64,000 nucleotides of DNA from Calonectria ilicicola (Eukaryota > Ascomycota > Sordariomycetes > Hypocreales > Nectriaceae), in NCBI GenBank assembly GCA_020809705.1, contig CP085825.1, positions 7,502,001 to 7,566,000 on the forward strand, in the 5' to 3' direction. Position numbers and translations under genes: made by a program. Shown piece after piece: positions 13,259 through 26,677 of the stretch. The notes beneath the pieces are model-generated. The model searched no databases. It was not told where the DNA came from and was given only the letters and a program-made list of their open reading frames with translations. Position 1 is the stretch's first letter. Each line of letters opens with the position of its first letter.

Positions 13259-16098
13259 TAATATTCTCCCTTTATTAATCTTATCCTTAAGGTTTATTAG
13301 GTTAATTTTATATATAAATTCTTTATTTTTAATTTTTAAAATATTTTTTAATTATACCTTAGGGTCTAGATATTTTTAAGTTATATCTTTATACTAATAC
13401 TTAAGCCTAGTTTATTAATTTGATAGGTTTTAAAGTTATATTATATTCTTTTTATTCTTCTAAAGGTTTATAGTGTAAGATATTGTTAGATTTTAGTAAC
13501 TATTATAGTAAATATACCTATTATAGTAGGATATATAATACTTTAAAGGTATCTTTAGCTATATATATATGATTTTTATAAATAATAAGTATAAGTAAGT
13601 GCTAATATTTATAGTAATCTAGATAAATTAGGAGTTTAATTATTTAAATATGGAGAAGGAGGTGGCTAAAAAAGAATTCCTTTATATCTAAGTAAAGGTA
13701 CTTATAGTTTAGGCTAAAGTTTAAGAATCTTTAAATTATTTATTTTACCTTTATTATTAGAAATATTAATTTAAAATAAAAAATATAAAAATAGTATATT
13801 AAGGTCTTTTTTCTTTAAATAAGTTAAAGGATATAGATTAGATAAAGTTAGAGGTTATTATTTAGGTATAATCTTTAGGGGCTATAGATATTATTAATTA
13901 GAATACTATTAATTTTAATAGTTTACTTGGTGCTATATTTTTAGGAATGCTTCTAGTATTTTTAAGTAATATATAAGATATTTTATTAATTCCTAAGTTA
14001 TTTTTTTATAACCTTTTTATTTAATTTTAAATTTTCTATCTTTCTCTTTTCTTTATAATATCTTCTTAATTTTTTATTAATTTTTTAGGTTTTTTATTTA
14101 TAGTTTATATTTAGGTTCTATATTTATTTAGATATTATTACTAGATTATAGTAGTGAGATATAGAAGATAGGGTGAATCTTAATGTTATTTAGAAGGTTA
14201 AGCTTATAATTGTTTTTTAATATTTTTTTCTTAATTAAATATAGCCTAATCTATATAAAGTTAATTTTTTTATTTTATTTTTTTATTATAAGATTTTTTA
14301 TTATTAAGTAGACTATATCTCCCTTCAAAAAGGTTAATCCCTTTAGCCTTTTAAGATTATAATATCTTTTTATAATATTATAAATAAATTTAAGTTCAAT
14401 CTTTATTTCTTTATATAGTTTTCTTAGATTATCTAACTTAATTATTACTTTTACTTAGATCATATCTTCTAAGGGGGCTTAGTAAATATTTAATATAAAA
14501 CTAAAATTAGCTTTTACTAATATTATTTTAATATTATAATTATAAAATATATTATATATTAATTATATAATAAGTAATTTTTTTATTTAATTAATTTATT
14601 TATAATTAATATAATATTATAAATATTACTTAATTTTCTAATTTTAATATTTAGTTTATCTATTTATTTGGGGGTAGAAGGTTATATTTAGCTTATAGTT
14701 TAACCATATTAAGAATATTAGGCTTTGCTAAAACTTAGATACAAATAGTTATCCTCTATCTAATATAATTTTAATTAATAGGCTATATATAGTAATTATA
14801 TATTAAAAAAAAAGTAAGTAAATTATTTTTCTTTTATTACTTTATTATAAGGAAGATAATATATTATTTTTATAAAGTAATTAATAATAATAAAAATACT
14901 ATTATAATATACTCCTATAACAAGATCTACTAATAAAGGAAGATTAATAATAAAGTCTATTATAATTAAGTCTTATAGTTATTATATAATAAGAGATAAT
15001 TATAATAATCTATATAATTTATATCTTAGTTTTTTAAAGTATTAGTATAGGCTATATTCTTTATATACTTATTTAACTTTTTTTTTATTTTAGTAAAGAA
15101 AAATATCTATTTGATTTATTTAAGGGTTTTATTAATGCCTTTATAGTTATATAAAGAGTATTTATAGATATCCTTTATTAATTCCATTTAATATTCCTTT
15201 AGCATTTATAGGTAATCTATTTTTCTTCTTTTAAAAGTACTAGATTATATTCTTTGATTTTTCTTAGTAGTAGATTACCTTGCTCTACTTATTATATTAG
15301 TATTTCTATAGTAATGGTTCTAGTTGTATATAGTAGTCCTTTTATTCTTATAGTAGTAATTATTTTTTTTATTTTTATTATTATTTTATTAATTAAAGCT
15401 TATTCTAGGCCTTTATTATTATTATAGATTAATAATTTTTTTTATATTTTTGGTTTTTTTATATTATAATTGGGTTAGTGGTTGATTATATTAATATAGT
15501 TGTTTTTAATTTCTTTAATATAGATAATTTAATAGTTAAATTTGAATAAATATTCTATATATTATAATTACTTTTTATTAAGTTTTTAAATAATTATAAA
15601 ATAAGTAATATTTTTATAGTTAGTATATATTATAATTTTATAATTACTTTTTAAAAGATATTATTAGAATTTTTTAAAAATATTAATAATAGTAAGGAAT
15701 TCTTTATTATAGATTAAGTAATTTAGCTTAGGGCTATATAATTTATATAAGTAAAATATTATAGGATATAGATTTTTTTATTTATCTTATTGTTTGATCT
15801 AGGCCCTTAAGGTAAAGTCTAATATATTAATTTCTAGCTCTATAGGCTTATTAAGATCAAACATTATAAAAATAGGTTCTTCTATAATAGTATTTTTTAT
15901 AACTTTAAATAATTATTATATTTTATTTCCTTATTAAAAGATAATTCCTTTCTTAATTAATTCTATTATATTTAAAGTAATTTTACTAAATCCCTTAATA
16001 AATCTTTAATAATAATTAATAAATCCAAGGAAGACTTATACTTCCTTTATATTAATAAATTCCTTCCAATCTTTTATAGTAGCAACTTTCTTTAGGTC
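13259..16098 (-). pseudogene. Gy-B pol 3' half: RNase H, integrase, chromodomain
   Basis: Read leftwards from 16098. The RNase H start lies near 15836, at the expected offset from the LTR. The integrase core lies at about 14950-14450, and the chromodomain at about 14070-13950. All match the same regions of Gy-A by position and sequence, with dense TAA/TAG stops. The break at 16098 is the Gy-C insertion, in the link between RT and RNase H. Confidence 0.8.
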
Positions 16099-16103
16099 TA
16101 TAC

Positions 16104-16498
16104 TATAACAGTCTGGTCAATTCCTAACTTAATAAACCAATCAGAATGAAAGATTTATTGTTAGTAGGATGGTTAAGTGTATTATAATAAATAAAATAAT
16201 AGAAGTATTATATTAGGTAATAGTTAATTATAATTAAGGTAATTAAATTATATTAAAAGTTAGTTAATATTAGTTATAAGGGTGGATTCTAATTTATTTA
16301 TATATTATTATTTAGTAGATACTTATTATATTAATTTTATTTAATGTATTAGTAATTAAGGTAGTAATTATAGGGTGATTATTAATGCTATAAGTGATTG
16401 CTTATAAGTATTTTTTTATTAGTTAATATAGGGCTATAGGGTAATTAAGTATTATTTCTATTTTATTTAACTATCTAGGTATGTTATAGATTATAATA
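16104..16498 (-). repeat. Gy-C 3' LTR (395 bp)
   Basis: Outer end TATAACAGTCTGGTCAATTC is little mutated. The inner end (ATTATAGATTATAATA) is AT-converted. Confidence 0.9.
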
Positions 16499-19400
16499 CA
16501 ATATCCCCCTTTATTAATCTTATTTTTAAGGTTTATTAGGTTAATCTTATATATAAGTTCTTTATTCTTATTCTTTAAAATATTTTCTAATTATATCTTA
16601 AGATTTAAGTACTTTTAAATTATATTTTTATATTAATATTTAAATTTAATTTATTAATTTAATAGATTTTAAAATTATATTATATTCTTTTTATTCTTTT
16701 AAGGGTTTATAATACAAAATATTACTAAATTCTAATAATTATTATAATAAATATATTTATTATAGTAAAATATATAATACTTTAGAGGTATCTTTAGCTA
16801 TATATATATAATTTTTATAAATAATAAGTATAAGTAGATACTAATATCTATAATAATCCAGATAAATTAAGAGTTTAATTATTTAAATATAAAGAAGAAG
16901 ATAATTAAGAAGAAGTTCCTTTATATCCAAGCAAAAGCACTTATAGCTTAAGCTAAAGTTTAAAAATCCTTAAATTATTTATCCTACTTTTATTATTAAA
17001 AATATTAACTTAAAATAAAAAATATAAAAATAATATATTAAAATCTTTTTTCTTTAAATAAATTAAAAAATATAGATTAAGTAAAGTTAGAGGTTGTTAT
17101 TTAGATATAATCTTTAAAAGCTATAGATATTATTAATTGAAATACTATTAACCTTAATAGTTTATTTAGTACTATATCTTTAGAAATACTTCTAGTATCT
17201 TTAAGTAATATATAAGGTATTTTATTAATTCTTAAATTATTTCTTTATAATCTTTCTATTTAATTTTAAATTTTCTATCTTTCTCTTTTCTTTATAATAT
17301 CTTCTTAACTTTTTATTAATCTTTTAAATTTTTTATTTATAGTTTATATTTAGGTTCTATATTTACCTAGATATTATTACTAGGTTCTAATAGTAAGATA
17401 TAGAAGATAAAGTAAATCTTAATATTATCTAGGAGATTAAGTTTATAGTTATTTTTTAATATTTTTCTTTTAATTAAATATAATTTAATTTATATAAAGT
17501 TAATTTTTTTATTTTATTTTTTTATTATAAGATTTTTTATTATTAGATAGATTATATCTTCCTTTAAGAAGGATAGTCTTTTTAGCCTTTTTAGATTATA
17601 ATATCTTTTTATTATATTACAAACAAACTTAAGTTCTATTTTTATTTCTTTATATAGTTTTTTTAAATTATTTAATTTAATTATAATTTTTACTTAAATT
17701 ATACCTTCTAAAAGGGCTTAATAAGTATCTAATATAAAGCTAAAATTAACTTTTATTAATATTATTTTAATATTATAATTATAAAATATATTATATATTA
17801 ATTATATAATAGATAACTTTTTTACTTAATTGGTTTACTTATAATTAATATAATATTATAAATATTACTTAATTTCCTAATTTTAGCATTTAGTTTACCT
17901 ATCTGTTTGGGGGTGGAAGGCTATACTTAGCTTATAGTTTAACTCTATTAAAGATATTAGGCTTTGTTAAAATTTAAATGTAAATAGTTATTCTTTATTT
18001 AAAATGATTTTGGTTGATAATCTATATATAATAATTATATATTAAAAGAAAAAATAAATAAATTATTCCTCTTTTATTACTTTATTATAAGGAAGGTAAT
18101 ATACTACTTTTATAAAACAATTAATAATAATAAAAATACTATTATAATATACTCTTATAATAGGATCTACTAATAAGAGAAGGTTAATAATAAAGTCCAT
18201 TATAATTAAATCCTATAATTATTATATAATAGAAGATAGTTATAATAATCTATATAATTTATATCTTGGTTTTTTAAAGTATCAATATAGGCTACATTCC
18301 TTATATACTTATTCAACTTTCTTTTTCATCTTACTAAAGAAAAATATCTATTTAACTCATTTAAAGGTTTTATTAATACCTTTATAGCTATACAAGGAAT
18401 ATTTATAAATATCCTTTATTAACTCCATTTAATATTCCTTTAGCACTTATAAGTAATCTATTTTTTCTTCTTTTAAAAGTACTAGATTATATTTTTCAAT
18501 TTTCCTTAATAGTAGATTGCCTTATTCCACTTATTATATTAATTTTTCTATAATAATAATTCTAGTTATATATAGCAATCCTCCTATTCTTATAATAGCA
18601 ATTATTTTTTTTATTTTTATTATTATTCCACTAATTAGGGCTTATTTTAGGCCTCTATTAGTATTATAGATTAATAGTTTTTCTTATATTTTTGGTTTTT
18701 TTATATTATAGTTAGGTTAGCAGCTAATTATATTAACACAACTATTTTTAATTCCTTTAATATAAACAATTTAGTAATCAAATTTAGATAGATATTCTAT
18801 ATATTATAATTACCTTTTATTAAATTTTTAAATAATTATAAAGTAAGTAATATTTTTATAATTAATATATATTATAATTTTATAATTACTTTTTAAAAAA
18901 TATTATTAAAATTCTTTAAAAGTATTAATAATAATAAGGAATTCTTTATTATAGATAAAGTAGTTCAGCTTAAGGCTATATAGCTTATACAAATAGAATA
19001 TTATAAAGTGTAAATTTCCTTATTCATCTTATTATCCAATCTAGGCCCCTAAAGCAAAATCTAATATATTGGTTTCTAACTCTATAGGCTTATTAGGGTC
19101 GAATATTATAAGAATAGGTTCTTCTAAAATAATATTTCTTATAACTTTAAATAATTATTATACTTTATTTTCTTATTAAAAGATAATTCCTTTTTTAATT
19201 AGTTCTATTATACTTAAAGTGATTTTACTAAATCCCTTAATAAATCTTTAGTAATAATTAATAAATCTAAAAAAGGCTTATACTTCCTTTATATTAGTAA
19301 ATTCCTTCCAATCTTTTATTATAATAATTTTCTTTAGATCTATATAAATTTCATTAGGGCTAATAATATATCCTAGAAATTCTACTTTTTAAATATAGAA

Positions 19401-22400
19401 TTTACTTTTTTCTAGTTTAACCAGGAGTTTGGTATCTTAGAGAGCTTTTAAGATCTTATAAATATATTCTTTATATTCTTTTTTATTTTTAAAGAAAATA
19501 AAAATATTATTTAAATAATAGATAATAAAGATATTTAAGTATTTTTATAATATATTAATTATTATTTATTAGAATAATATTAGTATATTTATAAGTTTAA
19601 AAGATATAATTAAATATTCAAATAATCTAAACTTTATTTAGAAAGTGATTTTCTATTTATATTTTTCTTTAATATAAATAAGATTATATACTTCTTTAAA
19701 ATCTAATATAATAAAGATATTAACTTTATAAAAATAATCCTTTATTTTATTAATTAATAGTAGTAAAGTATAATCTTTAATAATAATATTATTAAACTAT
19801 TAGTAATCTATAATAAGGTATAGCTTCCTATTTTTCTTAAGCATAAATATAATAAAATAATTAACTTTAGAGTTTAAAATATAAATATATTCTTTTTTAA
19901 ATATATCTTAGATATATTCCTTTAAAATATTAAACTTAATTTAATTAAAATTATAAATAAAATAAAATTAAATATTAGATCTATCCTTAAAAATAATTTT
20001 ATAATCTTACTAGTTAAACTCAGGTAATCTAGTATCTAGTTCTTCTATAAAGAGCTTTTTATAGATTTAATATTATAAAGGTATATTATATAATCTATTT
20101 ATTTCTACTTTAGCTTTTATTTTTTTAAGACTTTTATTAATTTATTAAAATTATATTCTAAAGTAAGTAATTATTTATTATTTTTACTTTTTTTAATTAT
20201 TTTTATATTTATACTTTATTTCTTTAAATAGTAAAGATTCTCCTTTACTTATATCTTCTACTTAGTTAAGGCTAGGAGTTTAAGATCTCTTATTATAGTT
20301 TATAGAAATATTACTAGCTATATTATACTCCTTAAGTATTTACACCTAATTAATATACTAGTAGATATTAAGATTATATTAATATAATTATAAATACTTT
20401 AAAACTAGATTATATTATTTAATATTAATAATATTAAAGATTACTTTTTAGTTTTTTCCTTTAATAAAGACTTTTAAATAATTAATCTTTTTATTTATAA
20501 TACTATTATTATAGCTAAAAGAGATTCTTTTTATATTAATAATTTTATATAAATTAACTTTTATTATCTATAATAATTAAAATTAATTAATTATTTAAGG
20601 ATTAATATAGTTTTATTTAGCTCTATTATCCACTATAATATTATATTACTTCCTTTTAATCCTTACTTTTATTTCTAATTATTATTAAAATTACTCTTTA
20701 ATTATAAAGTATAAAGCTTTTTTAAAAGTTCTTTTAATAACTCTAGAGGTTATTACTCTAGCTATTCCTATTACTCTTCTATAAAGGGCTCTACTTATTT
20801 TTTAATTTAATTTAATATTAAATTATTACTTTATTTATTATATAAATATTATATTTAAAGTTTTAATATTTATTCTAGAGTAGCTTACTATAATTAAAGA
20901 ACTTAAGCTTACCTAATTCTAATATAGTAAACTAGTAGTAGAGATTTCTTCCTATTACTTTATATCAATTAAAGTACCTTCTATAAACATAGTAAATAAC
21001 TATATCTTCTATCCTAATAAAAAAATATACTATATACTACTTTTATTTTATATATTAAAAGTAATTATGATTATAATAGCTTATTTATAAAATATTCTTA
21101 TATTCTTTATATATTATATTTAATTTAAGATTATCTTTCTTATATTAGATAGATTAAAGATTATAGTTTCCTAATTGTTATTTGCTTTATGTAAGTAGGA
21201 AGACTTTATCTTTATCTTATAAAAGTTCCCTAACTTATTAAGCTATTCTTTTAATACTAGTTATCTATTTTCTATTTTTATTTTTATTATAAGTACAAGT
21301 ATCCCACTATACTAGTACTTTATTAATATATATATTTAAAATAAATATAAGGATTCCTATCTTCTTAACTCATTCTAACCATTTATAAGAAAAGTAGAAC
21401 TAGCCTTCTTATCAAATTAACTATACTTTTCGGATAGTTTTATTAATTTTTTATTATAAGGTAAGTTTTATCTTATATAACTTATGGTTTTCTATATATT
21501 ACTTAACTATAATAATTAATTTATATTTCTTAATAATAGCAAGAATAACTTTTCCTATAATATTCTTTTTTCTTTTAATACTAAGGTTTATTAAATTTTT
21601 ATAATATTAAATTATTTCTATCCTTCTAGTATAAGTTTAAATTAATTTTCTATTTTTAAAAAATAATATTTAAAAGATTTATATCCTTTCTTTCTATAAT
21701 TAAAATAAATAATCTTACTTTTATTATACTTTTAAATAATATTAAGTTCTATTAATCCTAAATAAGTACTATATATAATACTTTATTACTTATTTTAGAT
21801 TTTTCTTTATTTAAAATATATAGATTTTTATTATCTTAGATACATTCCTTATATTAATTAAATTATCTTTTATTAATCTTAATAACACTTTTAATATACT
21901 TTAAAAGTTTCTTTAGCCAATCTTCTTTATAAATTTTATCTTTAACTTCACTTTTCAAGCTTTTATAATAAAGTTTTATTAATATATTATTATCTTAGAC
22001 TATTTATATTATAATTTTTTTAAATTTAGTTAAATATTAATTATAAGATTTTATTTATTTAAATTTATATAATTAATTTATAGTTTATTATTTTATATTA
22101 ATTATATTAAAATTATCTTTAATAATAATTTTAAAATATTTCTAATTTTTAAAAATCTTTTAAATTTTTTTATTTTAATTAATATTATTCTTATTTTTTA
22201 AATAATCTCTTATAATAGATTCAAACTATACTCTTATATTCTCTTAAAGAAGGGTTTTAATATATAATATCTAGGCTTTAGGGGTTATAAATTGTATTAG
22301 GAAGAAGCAAAAGTATTCCTTCATTTAGATAAAGAAGGGGACTACATTGGTAGCCTTTTCTAGAAAGGGCTCTAGGACTAGGGGTCTTAGAATTTCACTA

Positions 22401-22611
22401 ATATCTTTACCCTTATTTCTTTTAATTATAGTAATTCTAGCTTTTTCTATTTTAAATTATACTTATATATTTATAAGTTTTTTCTTGATCTATTATAGTT
22501 CTATAATTAACTTAGTGTTGCTAGGAGGAGTAATAGTAGTAAAATTCTTTCTAGATATTATTATTATTTAATTATTAATATAGGTAATTAATTGAATAAA
22601 AGCTTTTAATA
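16499..22611 (-). pseudogene. Gy-C gag-pol, decayed
   Basis: Read leftwards: gag from about 22570 (the plus-strand frame at 22347-22571 is its antisense), CCHC knuckle near 21706, protease near 20630, RT catalytic box near 19515, RNase H near 19078, integrase about 18200-17700, chromodomain about 17310-17190. Positions were obtained by offset from the Gy-A motifs and checked against the local sequence. More heavily AT-converted than Gy-A. Confidence 0.82.
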
Positions 22612-23006
22612 TATAATAATTTAATTAATTTTTAATTTAATAAATTAATTAGAATGAAAGGTTTATTATTAATAGGATAGTTAGGTATGTTATAATAAAT
22701 AAAGTAATAGAAGTATTATATTAAATAATAATTAATTATAATTAAAGTAATTAAATTATATTAAAAGTTAATTAGTATTAGTTATAAGGGCAGATTCTAA
22801 TCTATCTATATATTATTATCTAGTAGGCACTTATTATATTAGTTCTATCTAATATATTAATAATTAAGATAATAATTATAAAGTAATCATTAATACTATA
22901 AGTAATTACTTGCAAGTGCTTCCTTATTAGTTGGTATGGGGCTATAAGGTAGTTGAGCATTGTTTCTGCCTTGTTTGACCGCCCAGGCGTGTCATGGGTC
23001 ATAATA
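22612..23006 (-). repeat. Gy-C 5' LTR (395 bp)
   Basis: Inner end TATAATAATTTAATT is AT-converted. The outer end from about 22930 (GTTTGACCGCCCAGGCGTG) is intact. Confidence 0.9.
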
Positions 23007-23011
23007 TATGC

Positions 23012-26000
23012 GAATTTCATTAAAGCTAATAATATATTCTAGAAATTCTACTTTTTAAATATAGAACTTATTTTTTTCTAATTTAACCAGAAGTTTAGTA
23101 TCTTAAAAGGCTTTTAAGATCTTATAAATATATTCTTTATATTCTTCTTTATTTTTAAAGAAAATAAAGATATTATCTAGGTAGTAAATAATAAAGATAT
23201 CTAAATGTTCTTATAATATATTGATTATTATTTACTAGAATAATACTAGTGTATTTATAAGTCTAAAAGGTATAACTAGGTATTTAAATAATTTAAACTT
23301 AGTTTAGAAAGTGATTTTTTATTTATATCCTTCTTTAATATGAATAAGATTATATACTTCTTTAAGATCTAGTGTAGTAAAGATATTAGCTTTATAAAGG
23401 TAATCCTTTATTTTATTAATTAGTGGTAGTAAAGTATAATCTTTAATAGTAATATTATTAAGTTATTAATAGTTTATAATAAAATATAGCTTTTTGTTTT
23501 TCTTAAATATAAATATAATAAAGTAACTAGCTTTAAAGTTTAAAATATAAATATATTCCTTTTTAAGTATATTTTAGATATATTCTTTTAAAATATTAAA
23601 CTTAATTTAATTAAGATTATAAATAAAGTAAAATTAGATATTAGATCTATCTTTAAAAATAATTTTATAATCCTATTAATTAAACTTAAGTAATTTAATA
23701 TCTAGTTCTTTTATAAAAAGCTTTTTATAAATTTAATATTATAAAGGTATATTATATAATCTATTTATTTTTACTTTAATTTTTATTTTTTTAAGATTTT
23801 TATTAATTTATTAAAATTATATTTTAAAATAAGTAATTATTTATTATTTTTACTTTTTTTAATTATTCTTATATTTATATTTTATTCTTTTAAATAATAA
23901 AGATTCTCCTTTATTTATATCTTCTACTTAATTAAGGCTAGGAGTTTAAGATCTCTTATTGTATTTTATAGAAATATTACTAATTACATTATACTTCTTA
24001 GGTATTTATATCTAGCTAGTATATTAGTAGATATTAAGGTTATATTAATATAATTATAGATACTTTAAAATTAGATTATATTATTTAATATTAATAATAT
24101 TAAAGATTATTCTTTAATTTTTTCTTTAATAAAGACTTTTAAATAATTAATCTTTTTATTTATAATATTATTATTATAATTAAAAGAGGTTCCTTTTATA
24201 TTAATAATTTTATATAAATTAACTTTTATTATTTATAATAATTAAAATTAATTAATTATTTAAGGATTTATATAGTTTTATTTAGCTTTATTATTTATTA
24301 TAATATTATATTACTTCCTTTTAATTCTTACTTTTATTTTTAATTATTATTAAGATTGCTCTTTGGTTATAAAGTATAGAGCTTTTTTAAGAAGTTCTTT
24401 TAGTAACTCTAGGGATTGTTGCTCTAGCTGCTCCTACTGCTCTTCTACAGGAGGCTTTGCTTATTTTTTGGTTTTATTTAGTACTAGGTTATTATTTTAT
24501 TTATTATATAGATGTTATATTTAGGGTCTTAATATTTATTCTAGGGTAGCTTACTATAATCAGGGAACTTAAGCTTATCTAGTTTTAATATAGTAAACTA
24601 ATAGTAGGGGTTTTTTTTATTACTTTATATTAATTAAAGTATTTTTTATAAGTATAATAAATAATTATATTTTCTACTTTAATAAGGAAGTATATTATAT
24701 ATTATTTTTACTCTATATATTAAAGGTAGTTATAGTTATAATAGCTTACCTATAAAATATTCTTATATTCTTTATATATTATATTTAGTTTAAGATTATT
24801 TTTTTAATATTAAATAGATTAAGGATTGTGATTTCCTAGTTGCCATTTGCGTTATATAAGTAAGAAGACTTTATCTTTATTTTATAAGGGTTTTTTAATT
24901 TATTAGGTTATTTTTTTAATATTAGTTATCTATTTCTTATTTCCATTTTTATTATAAGTATAAGTATCCTACTATATTAGTACTTTATTAGTATATATAT
25001 CTAAGATGGATGTAAGGATTTCTATCTTCTTGGCTTATTCTAGCTATTTGTAGGGAAGGTAGGATTGGCCTTCTTATTAGATTGATTATGCTTTTTGGAT
25101 AGCTTTATTGATTTCTTATTATAAAGTGAGTTTTACTTTATATAACTTATAGTCTTTTATATATTGCTTGATTATAGTGGTTAGTTTATATTTCCTAATA
25201 ATAGTAAGAATAACTTTTCCTATAATATCCCCTTTTTCTTCTAGTACTAAGGTTTATTAAGTTTTTATAATATTAAATTATTTCTATCTTTCTAGTATAG
25301 ATTTAAATTAATTTCTTATTTTTAAAGAGTAATATTTAAAGGATTTATATTCTTTTTTTTATAATTAAAGTAAGTAATCTTATTTTTATTATAATCTTAG
25401 ATAATATTAAGTTTTATTAATCTTAAATAAATCCTATATATAATGCTTTATTACTTATTTTAGATTTTTCTTTTATTTAAAATATATAAGGTTTTATTAT
25501 CTTAGGTATATTCTTTATATTAGTTAAATTATCTTTTATTAATTTTAATAATACTTTTAATATATTTTAAGAGTTTTTTTAATTAATCTTTCTTATAGAT
25601 TTTATTCTTAACTTTACCCTTTAAATCTTTATAATAAAGTTCTATTAATATATTATTATCCTAAATTATTTATATTATAATTTTTTTAAATTTAATTAAA
25701 TATTAATTATAAGATTTTATTTATTTAAATTTATATAATTAATTTATAACTTATTATTTTATATTAATTATATTAAAATTATCTTTAATAATAATTTTAA
25801 AATATTCCTAATCTTTAAAAATCTCTTAAATCTCTTTATTTTAATTAATATTATCCTTATTTTCTAAATAATCTCTTATAATAAATTCAAATTATACTCC
25901 TATATCTTCTTAAAGAAAGATTTTAATATATAATACTTAAGCTTTAGAAGTTATAAGTTAGATTAAGAAAAAACAAAAATATTCCTTTATTTAGGTAAGG

Positions 26001-26277
26001 AAGGGGACTATATCGGTAGTTTTTCTTAGGAAGGATTCCAGGACCAGGGGTTTTAGAATTTTATTAATATCTTTACCCTTACTTCCTTTAACTATAGTGG
26101 TTCTAGCTTCTTTTACTTTAAGCTAGGCTTATATATCTATAAGTTTCTTCTTAATCTACTATAATTCTATAATTAACTTAGTATTACTAAGAGAAGTAAT
26201 AATAATAAGATTCTTTTTAGATATTATTATTATTTAATTATTAATATAGATAATTAATTAAATAAGAGCTTTTAATA
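23012..26277 (-). pseudogene. Gy-B gag, protease and reverse transcriptase
   Basis: Read leftwards from 26277. Gag N-terminal residues lie near 26200, a degraded CCHC knuckle near 25370, the protease active site near 24296 (DSG/DSR), and the RT catalytic box near 23181 as YLDN, with the second Asp lost by a G-to-A change. It stops at the Gy-C insertion (23011). Alignment with Gy-C and Gy-A is continuous, so the copy lost function by point mutation, not deletion. Confidence 0.8.
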
Positions 26278-26672
26278 TATAATAATCTAATTAATTCCTA
26301 ATTTAATAAATTAATTAAAATAAAGGATTTATTATTAATAAAATAATTAAATATATTATAATAAATAAAATAATAAAAATATTATATTAAATAATAATTA
26401 ATTATAATTAAGATAATTAAGTTATATTAAAAGTTAATTAATATTAGCTATAAGGGTAGATTCTAATCTATTTATATACTATTACTTAGTAGATGCTCAC
26501 TATATTGGTTCTATCTAATATATTAATAATCAAGATAGTGATTATAAAGTGATCACCAATACTACAAGTGATTGCTTATAAGCGCTTCCTTATTGGTTGG
26601 TGTGGGGCTATAGGGTAGGTGAGCATCGTTTCTGCCTTGTTTGACCGCCCAGGCGTGTCATGGGTCATAACA
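26278..26672 (-). repeat. Gy-B 5' LTR (395 bp)
   Basis: Reverse-orientation LTR. The inner (left) end is saturated with transitions. The outer end, from about 26580 (GTTTGACCGCCCAGG to GGTCATAACA), is nearly unmutated. Followed by the duplication CTTAA. Confidence 0.92.
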
Positions 26673-26677
26673 CTTAA

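Larger units (their letters stand above)
16104..23006 (-). mobile_element. Gy-C: Ty3/gypsy chromovirus nested in Gy-B pol
   Basis: Third sister copy (6903 bp), in the same orientation as its host Gy-B. Target duplication is TATAC at 16099-16103 and TATGC at 23007-23011, which differ by one RIP-type transition. LTRs of 395 bp lie at 16104-16498 and 22612-23006. The sequence flanking the insertion joins to 'TTTAGGTCTATATGAATTTC', the same sequence seen uninterrupted inside Gy-C near 19335, confirming insertion into a sister element. Confidence 0.92.
5957..26672 (-). mobile_element. Gy-B: Ty3/gypsy chromovirus, host of two sister copies
   Basis: A minus-strand LTR retrotransposon bounded by CTTAA target duplications (5952-5956, 26673-26677). 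Its 5' LTR is 26278-26672. Its 3' LTR is broken by Gy-A into 5957-6067 and 12975-13258; the two pieces sum to 395 bp, exactly the length of the intact LTRs. Gy-C is inserted at 16099/23012, between RT and RNase H. Removing both insertions and one duplication each leaves 6901 bp, matching the sizes of Gy-A (6902) and Gy-C (6903). So the copy is complete in length and inactivated by point mutation. Its insertion separates the two halves of the LINE. Confidence 0.92.

Noticed and set aside
22347..23020. Open frames at 22347-22571 (plus) and 22820-23020 (minus)
   Set aside because: The first is antisense to Gy-C gag. The second lies entirely inside the less mutated end of an LTR.
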